A DNA stretch of 64,000 nucleotides, from assembly GCA_049514435.1 (NCBI GenBank), contig JBEKVB010000011.1:1-64000 (forward strand), read 5' to 3'. The DNA comes from UBA4810 sp002479215 (lineage in GTDB: Bacteria; Desulfobacterota; Syntrophia; Syntrophales; Smithellaceae). Made by a program: the position numbers and the translations under genes. The notes under the pieces were generated by a model that was given only the letters and a program-made list of their open reading frames with translations, did no database searches and was not told where the DNA came from. This document shows, one piece after another, positions 34,472-43,903 of the stretch (position 1 is the first letter of the stretch; every line of letters begins with the position of its first letter).

Positions 34472-34539
34472 TTTTACACGGCGCGCTATTGTAATAACCC
34501 GATCACAAGAAGGGTTGTGAAAACGGAGGCTGAAATCAA

Positions 34540-35415
34540 ATGAATGTGGATATCATTGTAGCGACATATAAGCGATACGGCCTTTTGCAAGAAACCTTGA
34601 GGAGTGTGGCCAATCAGAGTTATCCATATTGGAAATGCTGGATTGCAGAAGACGGTGAATCGAAAGAGACTTATGAAGCCGTAAAACCTTTTCTGGAGGA
34701 TAACCGTTTTACCTATCTGCCCGGAACGCATGCGGGCTATCCCGCGGTTCCACGAAATCGCGGCATTCGACAAGGGGCGGCTTCATATGTTGCGTCGCTG
34801 GATGATGATGATCTTTGGCTGCCCAAGAAGCTGGAATATCAGGTGGCTTTTCTGGAAAGACATCCCGATTGTGTACTGCTGGGGTGCAACGCCTTTTTCT
34901 GGGAAGGAACGAGGGAATGGGATCATTCACCATTATATTTTAAAAAAAATAAGCTTGGGAAGATCTCTTATAATAAATTACTTTGTCAAAACTGTTTCGT
35001 CCATTCCTCAGTGATGTTTCGAAGGACCGCTGTTGAAAAGTCAGGATTGTTTAATGAAGAGCCTTCCCTGCCGCCAGCCGAGGACTATGAATTGTGGTTG
35101 CGTATCGGCGCCCTCGGTGAAATCTGGAATTTGACTGAACCACTTGTAATTTTCCGGAAAACTCCCCTAGTACATTATTCAAAGCCGAACCGCCGTAATA
35201 AATATAAGGCGGCGGCTAATGTCTTTGCGTCTGCATTAAAGGGTATCGAAGATATACCAAGTCCCCTTTCTTATCCGGAAAATGCACGTCTTGCCGTTGC
35301 ATGCCGACGCGAGAGAGACTTCTATCTTGCAGGACCACGATTTATGGGGCGATTCATACATGAACATGAACTGCGATCAAAGATAAAACAGTTTCTTAAC
35401 TTTAAGAAGATATAG
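34540..35415 (+). CDS. Glycosyltransferase family 2
   Basis: Starts the glycan locus. The GT-A fold opens with VDIIVATYKRYGLLQETLRSV; the donor/metal site is VASLDDDDLWLPKKLEYQV. A later acidic block LPPAEDYELWLRIGALG supplies the ED catalytic-base region typical of GT2 enzymes. 291 residues, no membrane segment. AACGGAGG precedes the ATG. It is followed after four bases by the next gene, so the pair is one unit. Donor and acceptor cannot be read from the sequence. Confidence 0.85.
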   Translation: MNVDIIVATYKRYGLLQETLRSVANQSYPYWKCWIAEDGESKETYEAVKPFLEDNRFTYLPGTHAGYPAVPRNRGIRQGAASYVASLDDDDLWLPKKLEYQVAFLERHPDCVLLGCNAFFWEGTREWDHSPLYFKKNKLGKISYNKLLCQNCFVHSSVMFRRTAVEKSGLFNEEPSLPPAEDYELWLRIGALGEIWNLTEPLVIFRKTPLVHYSKPNRRNKYKAAANVFASALKGIEDIPSPLSYPENARLAVACRRERDFYLAGPRFMGRFIHEHELRSKIKQFLNFKKI

Positions 35416-35419
35416 AATC

Positions 35420-36385
35420 ATGAATAAGTTCATCCATTCAAACATTAACTTCTTACTGAAACGATTTGGCCTCATCCTACAAAAAAGTGAAGATGAATGG
35501 GAGAGGGACGCATTTGCAAAACTTTATGAGTCGCGTATTACGCAAGTGCCTCCATCTCGTATACATCCTGCGGAGGGTGTCGTCTTTTCAAAAGACAGAG
35601 CTTTGCAGCTTCATGCCCTTTTGTCTTCTTACTTAGAAAAAGTTGTTTCACCCGTACCGCTTCATATTTTGTATTACACCTCAACACCATCGCATCAGAA
35701 AGCGTATGAGGAAGTCATTACAATCTTTTTAAATAAATTTTTGTTTATTAAACAATCTTCGAATAATTCATTTCGAGATAATCTTATAACATTATTAGAT
35801 TCCGTGCTGGCAGAAAATGTTTTCTTCCTTGTAGATGATGTGCTTTTTATCAACAATTTCGATGTAAGGGACTTTGCAAAATTCAATACAGATAAAATAG
35901 TTCCCTCACTACGAATGGGATTAAACTTGAAAAAATGCTATCCCGTCCAGAAAGAACAACCATTGCCGGAATTAATTTCCTGTGCTGGCAGCGACGAGGA
36001 CAAAATATTTTGGAAATGGAATCAGGGCATATATGACTGGTCTTATCCTTTGTCGGTTGATGGGCACTTTTTTTCCACACAAGAAATTGCTGCCATGACC
36101 AAGTTAATCCTGTTTTCCGCCCCGAATACATATGAAGATCAACTGCAAAAGTTTCGCCGGTTTTTCTTGATTCGGATGGGGGTAGGTTATAAGAAATCAA
36201 AAATTGTTAATATTCCATGTAATAAGGTCCAAAAAGAAAACAAAAATATATGCGGGAACACTCACCAGAATTATTTGTTAGAGCAATGGCTAAAGGGATA
36301 TCAAATGGATTATCGAAGCTTATATGGTTTTTCAAACATTAGTGCGCATCAGGAAATTCCCTTTGAATTTATTAAGCGCTACTAA
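35420..36385 (+). CDS. Uncharacterised glycosyltransferase-like protein
   Basis: I do not recognise the family with certainty. The 321-residue soluble protein has an N-terminal amphipathic stretch, GVVFSKDRALQLHALL, then LHILYYTSTPSHQKAYEEV, and NVFFLVDDVLFINNFD. The arrangement, a strand ending in Y-Y-T-S, then V-D-D-V after about 75 residues, looks like a GT-A nucleotide-binding fold with a DxD-like motif. It starts five bases after the GT2 gene and probably acts on the same glycan. A 28-base stretch of its DNA (36053-36080) recurs behind the gene at 36487-36514. Confidence 0.55.
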   Translation: MNKFIHSNINFLLKRFGLILQKSEDEWERDAFAKLYESRITQVPPSRIHPAEGVVFSKDRALQLHALLSSYLEKVVSPVPLHILYYTSTPSHQKAYEEVITIFLNKFLFIKQSSNNSFRDNLITLLDSVLAENVFFLVDDVLFINNFDVRDFAKFNTDKIVPSLRMGLNLKKCYPVQKEQPLPELISCAGSDEDKIFWKWNQGIYDWSYPLSVDGHFFSTQEIAAMTKLILFSAPNTYEDQLQKFRRFFLIRMGVGYKKSKIVNIPCNKVQKENKNICGNTHQNYLLEQWLKGYQMDYRSLYGFSNISAHQEIPFEFIKRY

Positions 36386-36486
36386 ATAACGCATTAGTCA
36401 AATAGAGAGCACATCCGGATAAAAACCAGTGGTCAACACAGCATGAATGAATCGAGTCACCGTTCTTCAGAAGATTATCGACAAAA

Positions 36487-36514
36487 TCGGTTGATGGGCA
36501 CTTTTTTTCCACAC
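36487..36514 (+). repeat. 28-bp exact duplicate of sequence from the preceding gene
   Basis: TCGGTTGATGGGCACTTTTT and the next eight bases are identical to 36053-36080 inside the upstream gene. It looks like a copied scrap in the gap 36386-36652, which holds nothing else I can name. Confidence 0.8.
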
Positions 36515-36652
36515 CTTATGCCGCTCGCAGTGAAGCAAGACAGTCCAGCAGCAAATCAGCGGTATTGTAAGAAATAATTATGATTGAGATATCCATTTTT
36601 TATTCTGTCTTCTGTATTATGTATTCTGTCTCCTGGCTCCTGCGTTCTAATA

Positions 36653-37783
36653 TTAACCTCGATGTTCTGCCCGTAGATTTTCGTATATAGCCGCGTATTT
36701 TTTTGTTACATCGTCCCAGGTATTTTGCTCTGCCGTCTGATAGGCAGCTTCAGCCATTTGCCGGCGGATATTTTCATCGAGCAGCAGAGCAATCTTTGTT
36801 GCAATATAATCGGTGTCAGATGTATTGCTGACAATAAATCCATTTTTATCTTCTTGCACCAAATCTTTAGCCCCGACATTACTGCTGATAATTACCGGCA
36901 AGCCCGCCGCCATCGCTTCAAGAACAACCATGCCGAATGTATCAAATTTGGAGAGCATAATAAAAAGATCGCTGGCTAAATACATTCTAATTAATTTTTC
37001 TTTATTTACCGGGCCGGTAAAAATGACATCAGCGCTGATTTGGGCTTCTTTGGCCATTTTCGTATATTTTTTTATATTTCCTTTACCAGCAACAATGAAC
37101 TTAATTTTGCGATTTTGTGCTTTTAATTTAGCCAGAGAAAACAAAACGTCATCAAGCCCTTTAATCTCAAAATTCATCGAAACAAATAAAATTACCGGAT
37201 CAGCAATATTAATTCCTAATTCACGGCGGATACTGTTACGAACAGAATCTTTATTCTGTTGCGTATAATCATTTAAATCCACACCGGGGTTAATAACAGC
37301 AACTTTATCAGGATTAATCTGGTATTCCTGTAAAAAAATATCTTTAGTCAGGCTGGAGACGGCAATAAACTTTTTGCAATTGCCTTTCTCGACAAGTTTT
37401 TTTTCGACCCAGGCTGTGGCTAAATCATAAAGGCTCATTTTTTTCCAGCGCACATTATGTACCCAATACCTGTGCGGAATACCATGCAAAGTGAATATAT
37501 CGGCGGCAAAAATCCTTTCGTGGCTGTGCACCAAAGAAAAAATATCTTTCCGCAACTGACGGCGGATAAAATAAGCAAAGCTGATTGTGGTTAGAAATTT
37601 AGGAAAAGAAATAATAGGAACTCTATGAAATTTTATCTCGGTGGATGACGTCTGCCAGCGATTGGCAAAAACATGAAATTTATCCTCATTATAGGCACAA
37701 AGCCTTTGAGTTAATTCGGAAGCGAATTGTTCAGCTCCTCCGACCAAACCATATTTAGGTATAACCACCGCAATTTTTTGCAT
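36653..37783 (-). CDS. Glycosyltransferase family 4 (GT-B)
   Basis: GT-B fold of 376 residues. The N-terminal domain has VVIPKYGLVGGAEQFASELTQ; the C-terminal domain has VAVINPGVDLNDY, ILFVSMNFEIKGLDDVLFSL, KFIVAGKGN, and the nucleotide-sugar motif MLSKFDTFGMVVLEAMAAGLPVII (E-x7-E). This is the WaaG/PimB-like retaining class, a cytosolic peripheral enzyme. It is alone on the minus strand among plus-strand glycan genes. Substrate unknown. Confidence 0.88.
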   Translation of the reverse strand: MQKIAVVIPKYGLVGGAEQFASELTQRLCAYNEDKFHVFANRWQTSSTEIKFHRVPIISFPKFLTTISFAYFIRRQLRKDIFSLVHSHERIFAADIFTLHGIPHRYWVHNVRWKKMSLYDLATAWVEKKLVEKGNCKKFIAVSSLTKDIFLQEYQINPDKVAVINPGVDLNDYTQQNKDSVRNSIRRELGINIADPVILFVSMNFEIKGLDDVLFSLAKLKAQNRKIKFIVAGKGNIKKYTKMAKEAQISADVIFTGPVNKEKLIRMYLASDLFIMLSKFDTFGMVVLEAMAAGLPVIISSNVGAKDLVQEDKNGFIVSNTSDTDYIATKIALLLDENIRRQMAEAAYQTAEQNTWDDVTKKYAAIYENLRAEHRG

Positions 37784-37899
37784 AAAGTAAGATCACTTTA
37801 CTATTTTTTTGCAGATAGCTCTAACACAGAAAGAAGAAAAAATCATGTTTTAATCAATGACGCTTGCTGAAAGAAAGCAGAGCATAGTTTGAAGCATTA

Positions 37900-38016
37900 G
37901 TGGAATCAATGAAACTCAGATATTACAAGCGAAGCGCCATAATATCTGCTAGTTGAATTGATCCCGCAAAAGGTGGGGTTGATCCCGAAAGCGAAGCGAC
38001 GGGAATACCGTTGACC
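37900..38016 (-). repeat. Mosaic dispersed repeat, locus 3
   Basis: The gap 37784-38144 holds, on the minus strand, the same elements as 1681-2188: GGGATCAATTCAACTA, hairpins CCCGTCGCTTCGCTTTCGGG-like, and GTAATATCTGAGTTTCATTG (inverse of 37908-37926). It lies in the gap between the GT4 and FkbM genes, which are transcribed away from each other. The rest of the gap shows only AT-rich sequence and the ribosome site of the next gene. Confidence 0.7.
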
Positions 38017-38144
38017 ATGATTTTCGCCGCTTATGGTGATATATATAAATATGCCTAACCTGAAGATATTTCACCTGCTTATTGAGTCGTCTCTTGTAAA
38101 ATCAAAGAATATGTTATAGAGCAAATCAATGAAAGGACGACTTG

Positions 38145-38903
38145 ATGAAAAGATATTATCGCCTATTTAAAACTTTTAAAAATTGGCCGCTTTATCTCGC
38201 TTACAAATATGGGTTTGCCGATGTAAAGACCCTTATATTTGAAACCCGCAACGGCGTAATCGCCGAAGTGCCTATAAGGCTATTACACACGTTCAAAGAA
38301 ATATTCATGGATGAGTGTTACATGGCCGGTATGGAACGTGATATTGCACCTAATTCCACAATTATTGATATAGGGGCGAATGCCGGTTATTTCACGCTTT
38401 TCGCGGCCTCAGTTTTTTCGCAAGTTAAATTGTTTTCCTTCGAACCGGTGCCGGTTAATTATGCTCAACTCAAGCACCATCGAGATTTGAATGATACCTG
38501 TAAAATCAGTTGTTTCCCTCTGGCAGTGGCCGGGCATTCCGGAGAAATTGATTTAACCTTTGATACCACAGATTCTTTCACCACCAGTGCCACTATGCTT
38601 GCTTCCAAGGAAAACAAGGGAGAATCTCTTAGCGTTCCCTGCGTAACCTTAAAAGAAATAATAGATGAAAACGCTATCGAGAAATGCGATCTTTTGAAAA
38701 TGGATTGTGAAGGCGCGGAGTACGATATTTTATATAATTGCCCACCGGACTATTTGCGGCGAATCGATCAAATAGCCATGGAAGTCCATCGCGGAGAAAA
38801 AGAAAACCAAAACATTGAAGCTTTGGAAATTTTTTTTAGACAGCAAGGATTTTCAACCCGGCGGAGACCAGTCGGTATGTTGTGGGCATGGCGTCATTTA
38901 TAA
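38145..38903 (+). CDS. FkbM-family methyltransferase
   Basis: SAM-dependent O-methyltransferase, 252 residues. SAM motif I is STIIDIGANAGYFTLFAA, followed by FSFEPVPVNYAQLKHH; the FkbM hallmark CDLLKMDCEGAEYDILYN is intact. Such enzymes in glycan loci usually methylate sugar hydroxyls, often capping chains. The start is ATG 38145, preceded by AAAGGA; an adjacent upstream TTG adds one residue only. Its stop is one base from the stop of the convergent ligase gene. Confidence 0.88.
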   Translation: MKRYYRLFKTFKNWPLYLAYKYGFADVKTLIFETRNGVIAEVPIRLLHTFKEIFMDECYMAGMERDIAPNSTIIDIGANAGYFTLFAASVFSQVKLFSFEPVPVNYAQLKHHRDLNDTCKISCFPLAVAGHSGEIDLTFDTTDSFTTSATMLASKENKGESLSVPCVTLKEIIDENAIEKCDLLKMDCEGAEYDILYNCPPDYLRRIDQIAMEVHRGEKENQNIEALEIFFRQQGFSTRRRPVGMLWAWRHL

Positions 38904-38904
38904 A

Positions 38905-40209
38905 TCAATCTATTATATTAACCATTCTAGTTGATGCGGTGTCTTCATTCTTTTTCTCTTTTTGGGCAAGATTCCACACTATCGTTATCATTGCCAGTAT
39001 TGTATAAAAGACAACTGCCCGCGGACCAAAAGTGGTATCCGCAAACAATGCCGGAATCAAAAAAGACATGAAGCAGGCGAAAAGGCATATTGCCCCTGAT
39101 CTGAAATATTGACTTTTTGTCATTTTGAATGTTTTCCAGAGCAACAGAAACGAAACAAGCAGTATATTTAAAAATAAAACAAGTCCAATGATTCCGGTCC
39201 TTACCGTTATATCCAAGATGGTGTTGTGAGGGGCTGTGACAATTCTCTCCTTCCGGTATTCAACGGGTAAGTGACTGTTCAATTTTTCTAAATCAACAAG
39301 ATTTGGATTACCATAAATCTGCATGCCGAAGCCTATGCCTGCAATTGGATGTGTTTTAATTACCTCCATTGTAAGACGGTTAATTTTAACTCTTTCATCG
39401 TGCATAATATTTTTATAATCAAATCTATCCTGCAAGCCCGGCACAAAGAACGCGAGAAATAAAACTGCAATAACAATAATAATAATTTTTCTGTTGCTGA
39501 AGCATAAAATAACCAGCGATACAAACAAACCGATCAAAGTTCCCCGGGATTGAGTAAGTAATGTTGCAATGGACAGCATAACAATACACAGTACGGAAAG
39601 CAGAGTATTGGTTATTGCTTTGCTATTTTGCAATCTATTGAAGGCAAGAGTAATGGCGAAGACTGTAATAAAACCTATACAATCTGTGTGCATCTCTTTG
39701 AATGTAAAGCCCAATCTTTCGTCAAAAGGGAATCCTTCAATAAAATAATATTGAATAACTGCACCAATGGAAAAAATGGTTGCGGAAGCAATAACTATCC
39801 AGGAAATAATTTCCAATTTTTTTTGAGAATTGAAATAATTGACCAATAAGTAGAAAACAATGACATATTCTAAAAAATGACTGCGCAAATCATGAAGAGT
39901 GTTTTTAAAATCAAGCGTAAAGAACAAGCCGAAAACAGCCCAAAGAAAAAATAAAATAAAAGGTAAAGTCAACGGCGAACGTAAGGTAAAGACAGTTTTT
40001 TTAAAACTAATAAGTATTATTAAAGCGGCCAGAGAAAGATAAAAACAAAATTCATTTACGGCGGAGAGAGGTATGGGATTTAAAAAAATATAGGTGCCCA
40101 TGAGAACCGGGATTGCAAAATTCAAAACACTGAAAAATATTTCAGATTTACCTCCGTTTGCATGCGTAATTGAGGAAAATGTTTTGAGTATATTTTCTAT
40201 CCTTCTCAT
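38905..40209 (-). CDS. O-antigen ligase / polymerase family membrane protein (Wzy_C)
   Basis: About eleven hydrophobic helices in 434 residues, with the family's large periplasmic loop between residues 250 and 345. This loop holds the conserved block MEVIKTHPIAGIGFGMQIYGN and VTAPHNTILDITVRTGIIGLVLFL (H-N-x8-G-x2-G pattern) of WaaL/Wzy proteins. It should either ligate the finished O-chain to lipid A-core or polymerise repeat units in the periplasm. With Wzm/Wzt export at 47.5-49.7 kb, a ligase role is the simpler reading. GGGAAC precedes the ATG. Confidence 0.85.
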   Translation of the reverse strand: MRRIENILKTFSSITHANGGKSEIFFSVLNFAIPVLMGTYIFLNPIPLSAVNEFCFYLSLAALIILISFKKTVFTLRSPLTLPFILFFLWAVFGLFFTLDFKNTLHDLRSHFLEYVIVFYLLVNYFNSQKKLEIISWIVIASATIFSIGAVIQYYFIEGFPFDERLGFTFKEMHTDCIGFITVFAITLAFNRLQNSKAITNTLLSVLCIVMLSIATLLTQSRGTLIGLFVSLVILCFSNRKIIIIVIAVLFLAFFVPGLQDRFDYKNIMHDERVKINRLTMEVIKTHPIAGIGFGMQIYGNPNLVDLEKLNSHLPVEYRKERIVTAPHNTILDITVRTGIIGLVLFLNILLVSFLLLWKTFKMTKSQYFRSGAICLFACFMSFLIPALFADTTFGPRAVVFYTILAMITIVWNLAQKEKKNEDTASTRMVNIID

Positions 40210-40347
40210 TTTGTTCCCATAGGATTATCGTTCTTTAAAAATAATTTAAAAAAGGTGATAATGGTTTGCATCATCTCTAAATTTATGCTTATTATAAAGA
40301 AAATCTCCGGTCAAGCAAATATAAACAGGTATGGAGAGGTTGAAAGA

Positions 40348-40968
40348 ATGATCAACAAAAAAAATATTATTTATAAAACCCACAAGAAAATAAAAGAAGC
40401 GCTCAGCGCCCGTAAAAAGGTGTTACTATGGAAACTAAAAGGGCGCCCGATTCCGGCGCCGCATGCCGTTAAACAGAAGATCAATAAATATTATGCGGCA
40501 AAATTTGGGCCGCGCGTTTTCATTGAAACCGGCACCAATATGGGCGAAATGATCGACGCCGTATTGAATATTTTTCCCAAAATCATTTCTGTCGAGCTCG
40601 ATCCGGAATTGGCCCAACGCGCAAAAAATAAATTTTCTTCTAATCCACATGTTAAAATTCTTCAGGGCGACAGCGGAAAATTACTGGCTGAAGTCATGGC
40701 CAATATAAACGAACCCTGTTTATTTTGGTTGGATGCCCATTATAACGGCGAAACGCCCATAGCCAAAGAGTTAAAAGCGCTCTTGGAGCATTCTTGTACT
40801 GATCATGTGATCCTTATCGATGACGCACGCTATTTTACAAAGCAAAACAACTATCCCACTTTAGACGAGGTAAAAAAACTTGTAGCCTCAAAGCGCCGCG
40901 ATTGGGTAGTAGAGGTTGATGCCGATATAATGCGGATTCATAAAGCGCCTATCCATCAACAATATTAA
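40348..40968 (+). CDS. SAM-dependent methyltransferase-like protein
   Basis: 206 residues from the ATG at 40348, which has GGAGAGG upstream; an in-frame start at 40255 lacks one. The Rossmann-type block PRVFIETGTNMGEMIDAVL is followed by IISVELDPELAQRAKNKF, NPHVKILQGDSGKLL, and CLFWLDAHYNGE. The first is a motif-I variant and the second supplies the acidic ribose-binding residue. This resembles the small methyltransferases found in O-antigen loci. The basic N-terminus may bind the membrane. Target unknown. Confidence 0.7.
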   Translation: MINKKNIIYKTHKKIKEALSARKKVLLWKLKGRPIPAPHAVKQKINKYYAAKFGPRVFIETGTNMGEMIDAVLNIFPKIISVELDPELAQRAKNKFSSNPHVKILQGDSGKLLAEVMANINEPCLFWLDAHYNGETPIAKELKALLEHSCTDHVILIDDARYFTKQNNYPTLDEVKKLVASKRRDWVVEVDADIMRIHKAPIHQQY

Positions 40969-40997
40969 TACGTCAATTTAAAGCAAAGAGAATTTTT

Positions 40998-41780
40998 ATG
41001 GAAAAAGTTCCTCTTTCCGTTGCTATCATAACCAGAAACGAAGAAGAAAATATTCGGGCATGCCTGGAAAGCGTTTCCTTTGCCGGCCAGATTATCATTA
41101 TCGACTCGGGGAGCACCGATAAGACCCTGGAAATTGTCGCTGAGTTTGGTTGCGAGATTTACTCTGAAGAGTGGCGGGGATTTGGCCCGCAGAAACAATC
41201 AGCGATAAAAAAATGCCGTCTGCCCTGGATATTAGTTCTGGATGCCGATGAACGCATTCCGTCCCAAACGGCCGAAATCATAAAAAAAATTGTAACTGAT
41301 CCGCAAACGCCCGAAGCGGGATTCAGCTTTCCCCGTAAAAATTATTTTCAGGAACGCTGGATCAAACACGCGGGCTGGTGGCCGGACAGAATCGTGCGTC
41401 TTTTTCAGAAAGATGCCGGCCGAATAACCTCGGCAACTGTTCATGAAGCGGTAGAAGTTGAGGGTGTTGTAGGCGCGTTGGCTTTTCCCATCGAACATTT
41501 CACGGAAAGCTCGTTGACCAAAATCCTTCAGAAAATTGATAAATACTCAACGATGGGGGCTTATGAATCTTATAAGGAAGGTAAAAGTTCGTCTATTTTC
41601 TCAGCTTTTACCCGCGCTTTTTTTACATTTATCCAAAATTATTTTTTAAGGTTGGGGCTGCTTGACGGCAAACAGGGGCTTACCCTGGCCGTCACCGATT
41701 CCGTCAATAAATTTTTCAAATACGCGAAATTGAGCGAATTGGTAAGAATCAACCGAGGCCGGGAAAAAATAAATGAATGA
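40998..41780 (+). CDS. Glycosyltransferase family 2, WaaE/KdtX-like (LPS inner core type)
   Basis: 260 residues with the typical start LSVAIITRNEEENIRACLESV, IIIDSGSTDKTLEIV, GFGPQKQSAI and ILVLDADERI (metal site). GWWPDRIVRLFQK and TVHEAVEVEG follow in the order seen in WaaE/KdtX enzymes that add glucose to inner-core heptose. It overlaps the next glycosyltransferase gene by eight bases. A role in LPS core is likely but the exact sugar is not certain. Confidence 0.88.
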   Translation: MEKVPLSVAIITRNEEENIRACLESVSFAGQIIIIDSGSTDKTLEIVAEFGCEIYSEEWRGFGPQKQSAIKKCRLPWILVLDADERIPSQTAEIIKKIVTDPQTPEAGFSFPRKNYFQERWIKHAGWWPDRIVRLFQKDAGRITSATVHEAVEVEGVVGALAFPIEHFTESSLTKILQKIDKYSTMGAYESYKEGKSSSIFSAFTRAFFTFIQNYFLRLGLLDGKQGLTLAVTDSVNKFFKYAKLSELVRINRGREKINE

Positions 41781-42720
41781 CCGCGCAAGCAACGATCAAT
41801 CCACTAAAATGGACATCTCTGTAATTATCATCAACTGGAATACGAAAGATCTTCTGCAAAGCTGCCTGGATTCAGTTTACCGGACTATGGGTAATCTTGC
41901 GTTTGAGATTATAATTGTTGACAACGCTTCTTCCGATGGTTCGCTCTCTTTTTTGGAAAAAAAATATCCTCAAGTCGTAAAAATTTCTAATCAAGAGAAT
42001 AAGGGCTTCGGCGTCGCCAATAATCAGGGATTTGCCGTTATGAAGGGCAAATACGCTCTGCTTTTAAACACGGACGCGATACTTACCCCTAACGCGGTAC
42101 ACAAGTTGTGGATATTTTGCGAACAGCATCGAGAGGCGGCAATTGTTTGCGGACAGCTTTTACACGCTGACGGGAGTAAGCAAAACTCCGTCGCGGCATT
42201 TCCCTCCCTGCTAACTATCACCATCAACACCTCACTTCTTGAATATTTGTTCCCTCTGCGTTTCCCCAGCAAAAGGTATGAACACAAGGAACCCCTGGAA
42301 GTTGATTCAGCGATAGGCGCTTGCATGCTGATTCGCAAAAAAGCATTAGATGAGGTCGGTTTTTTTGATGATCGCTACTTTTTCTTTTTTGAAGAAACCG
42401 ATCTAGCCTATACTCTGAGACGTGCCAGTTGGGGTATTTATCAGGTGCCCGATGCCTTCATTTATCATTTACAGGGACAAAGCATTGGCCATAATATCGG
42501 ATCAAGGATTGAATTTTACCGTGCCCGTTCCCAGTTTTTGCGCAAATGGCACAACCCTCTTTATTATTATCTGGCCAGCGGCGTAGTTTTCTTGCGGTTA
42601 CTAATTAACTGGATGTTTAGTTTTGTGGCTGTTGCTATGACTTTAGGTTTAGCTAAAAAATTAACGCAAAAATTAGCCGTCTATTCTCAACTAATTTGTT
42701 GGTATATTAAGAAAATATAA
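41773..42720 (+). CDS. Glycosyltransferase family 2, rhamnosyltransferase-like (WbbL type)
   Basis: 315 residues: ISVIIINWNTKDLLQSCLDSV, EIIIVDNASSDGSLSFL, NKGFGVANNQG, ALLLNTDAIL (DxD-like), and DEVGFFDDRYFFFFEETDLA with the catalytic-base ED pair. A C-terminal hydrophobic helix (YYYLASGVVFLRLLINWMFSF) may anchor it. This set is found in dTDP-rhamnosyltransferases, but the donor is only a guess. The start overlaps the previous gene by eight bases, showing translational coupling. The gap behind (42721-43014) has a TCATTCCC...AAATTCCAGC motif and nothing else. Confidence 0.85.
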   Translation: MNDRASNDQSTKMDISVIIINWNTKDLLQSCLDSVYRTMGNLAFEIIIVDNASSDGSLSFLEKKYPQVVKISNQENKGFGVANNQGFAVMKGKYALLLNTDAILTPNAVHKLWIFCEQHREAAIVCGQLLHADGSKQNSVAAFPSLLTITINTSLLEYLFPLRFPSKRYEHKEPLEVDSAIGACMLIRKKALDEVGFFDDRYFFFFEETDLAYTLRRASWGIYQVPDAFIYHLQGQSIGHNIGSRIEFYRARSQFLRKWHNPLYYYLASGVVFLRLLINWMFSFVAVAMTLGLAKKLTQKLAVYSQLICWYIKKI

Positions 42721-43014
42721 TGTGCGGCAGCATAAAAACTGGCGAATTAATGCGTTGACAGCAGGATATGATTTTAGTAATAATTACTATTCTCTTCGGG
42801 AGGTTACGTTATTTTATTTTATGTAACTGAGAGGGCGGAGCTGTAAGAAGAACGAAGGCTTTGAAAAAAGAGAATTTCTGTCATTCCCACTCCATGTTCA
42901 AGGGGGTAAATTCCAGCGGGAAGACATAAATATTGAATAATACTTAACTTCCGCCTTCGTGGGCGTGATAAATGTGCGTATTTTTATAAAAATTCAAAGG
43001 AGATATAAGACCTA

Positions 43015-43767
43015 ATGGAAGAAGTTTATACTGTTCTCAAGGGATTTCTTGATCCTGTTTTTATTGTGTTTGTCTTACTGCTCATAGCTTTTTTTGTCTG
43101 CGTTGCCGCGAGCAAGAAAAAAACCGGCGCTTTGATTCTATTGTTATCGATTATTTTACTTTATGCAGTAAGCATTTTTCCTACGGCCAATTTCCTTTGC
43201 CATTATTTAGAAAAAGATTATATTAACAACTCATCTATTCTAGAACAAAATACCGATGTAATAGTTGTTTTAGGCGGAGGATCGAAAGACATCAACGCCT
43301 TAAAAAATACTTTCCTCACAGAGATAACGGCCGTCAGGATTCTTCATGCCGTGGAAGTTTATAATAAAAATGGGGTAAAATATTTCGTCTGTTCGGGAAA
43401 GGGGACCGGCAAAATTTCAGAAGCGCTGGTAATGGCGCGATTGGCGGAAAAGTTAGGAGTGCCCAAAGAAAAAATCAGAATAGAAGATAAATCTATGAAC
43501 ACCTGGCAAAATGCCGCCGAGCTAAGTAAAATGTTTGCTAATAAAAATATTTCTGTCGGAATCGTTACCTCGGCCTATCACATGAAACGCAGCGAAAGGG
43601 AATTTAAAAAATATTTTAATAATGTGTCGCCGCTTGTGGCCACTTATTTTTATTCATCGTTTGCGGGGAACTCTGTTGTCAAATATATGCCGCAGTCGGA
43701 AGATCTTTATAAAACCTCAATTGCCTTAAAAGAAATCGCCGGTCAATTATGGCAAAGATTGAAATAA
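43015..43767 (+). CDS. YdcF/ElyC-like DUF218 membrane protein
   Basis: Two N-terminal membrane helices (FIVFVLLLIAFFVCVAA; ALILLLSIILLYAVSIF) are followed by the DUF218 domain: TDVIVVLGGGSKDINAL, YFVCSGKG, MARLAEKLGVPKEKIRIEDKSMNTWQNA and VGIVTSAYHMKRSERE. ElyC-type members affect envelope polysaccharide and peptidoglycan precursor recycling in Enterobacteria. 250 residues is normal. AAAGGAGAT precedes the ATG. Location in the glycan locus fits a role in lipid-carrier or envelope homeostasis, which is inference. Confidence 0.85.
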   Translation: MEEVYTVLKGFLDPVFIVFVLLLIAFFVCVAASKKKTGALILLLSIILLYAVSIFPTANFLCHYLEKDYINNSSILEQNTDVIVVLGGGSKDINALKNTFLTEITAVRILHAVEVYNKNGVKYFVCSGKGTGKISEALVMARLAEKLGVPKEKIRIEDKSMNTWQNAAELSKMFANKNISVGIVTSAYHMKRSEREFKKYFNNVSPLVATYFYSSFAGNSVVKYMPQSEDLYKTSIALKEIAGQLWQRLK

Positions 43768-43903
43768 AGATGGCTGAATTATTAAAATATTTTTTTATTT
43801 GTCGCTAATCAATAACAATCAAACACCAGCATGTATAAAAAATAAGTTGTTTTGAATGCAATCATGTCTGTAGCTGTGCATCTTCAGGATGGTATGAAAA
43901 TAA

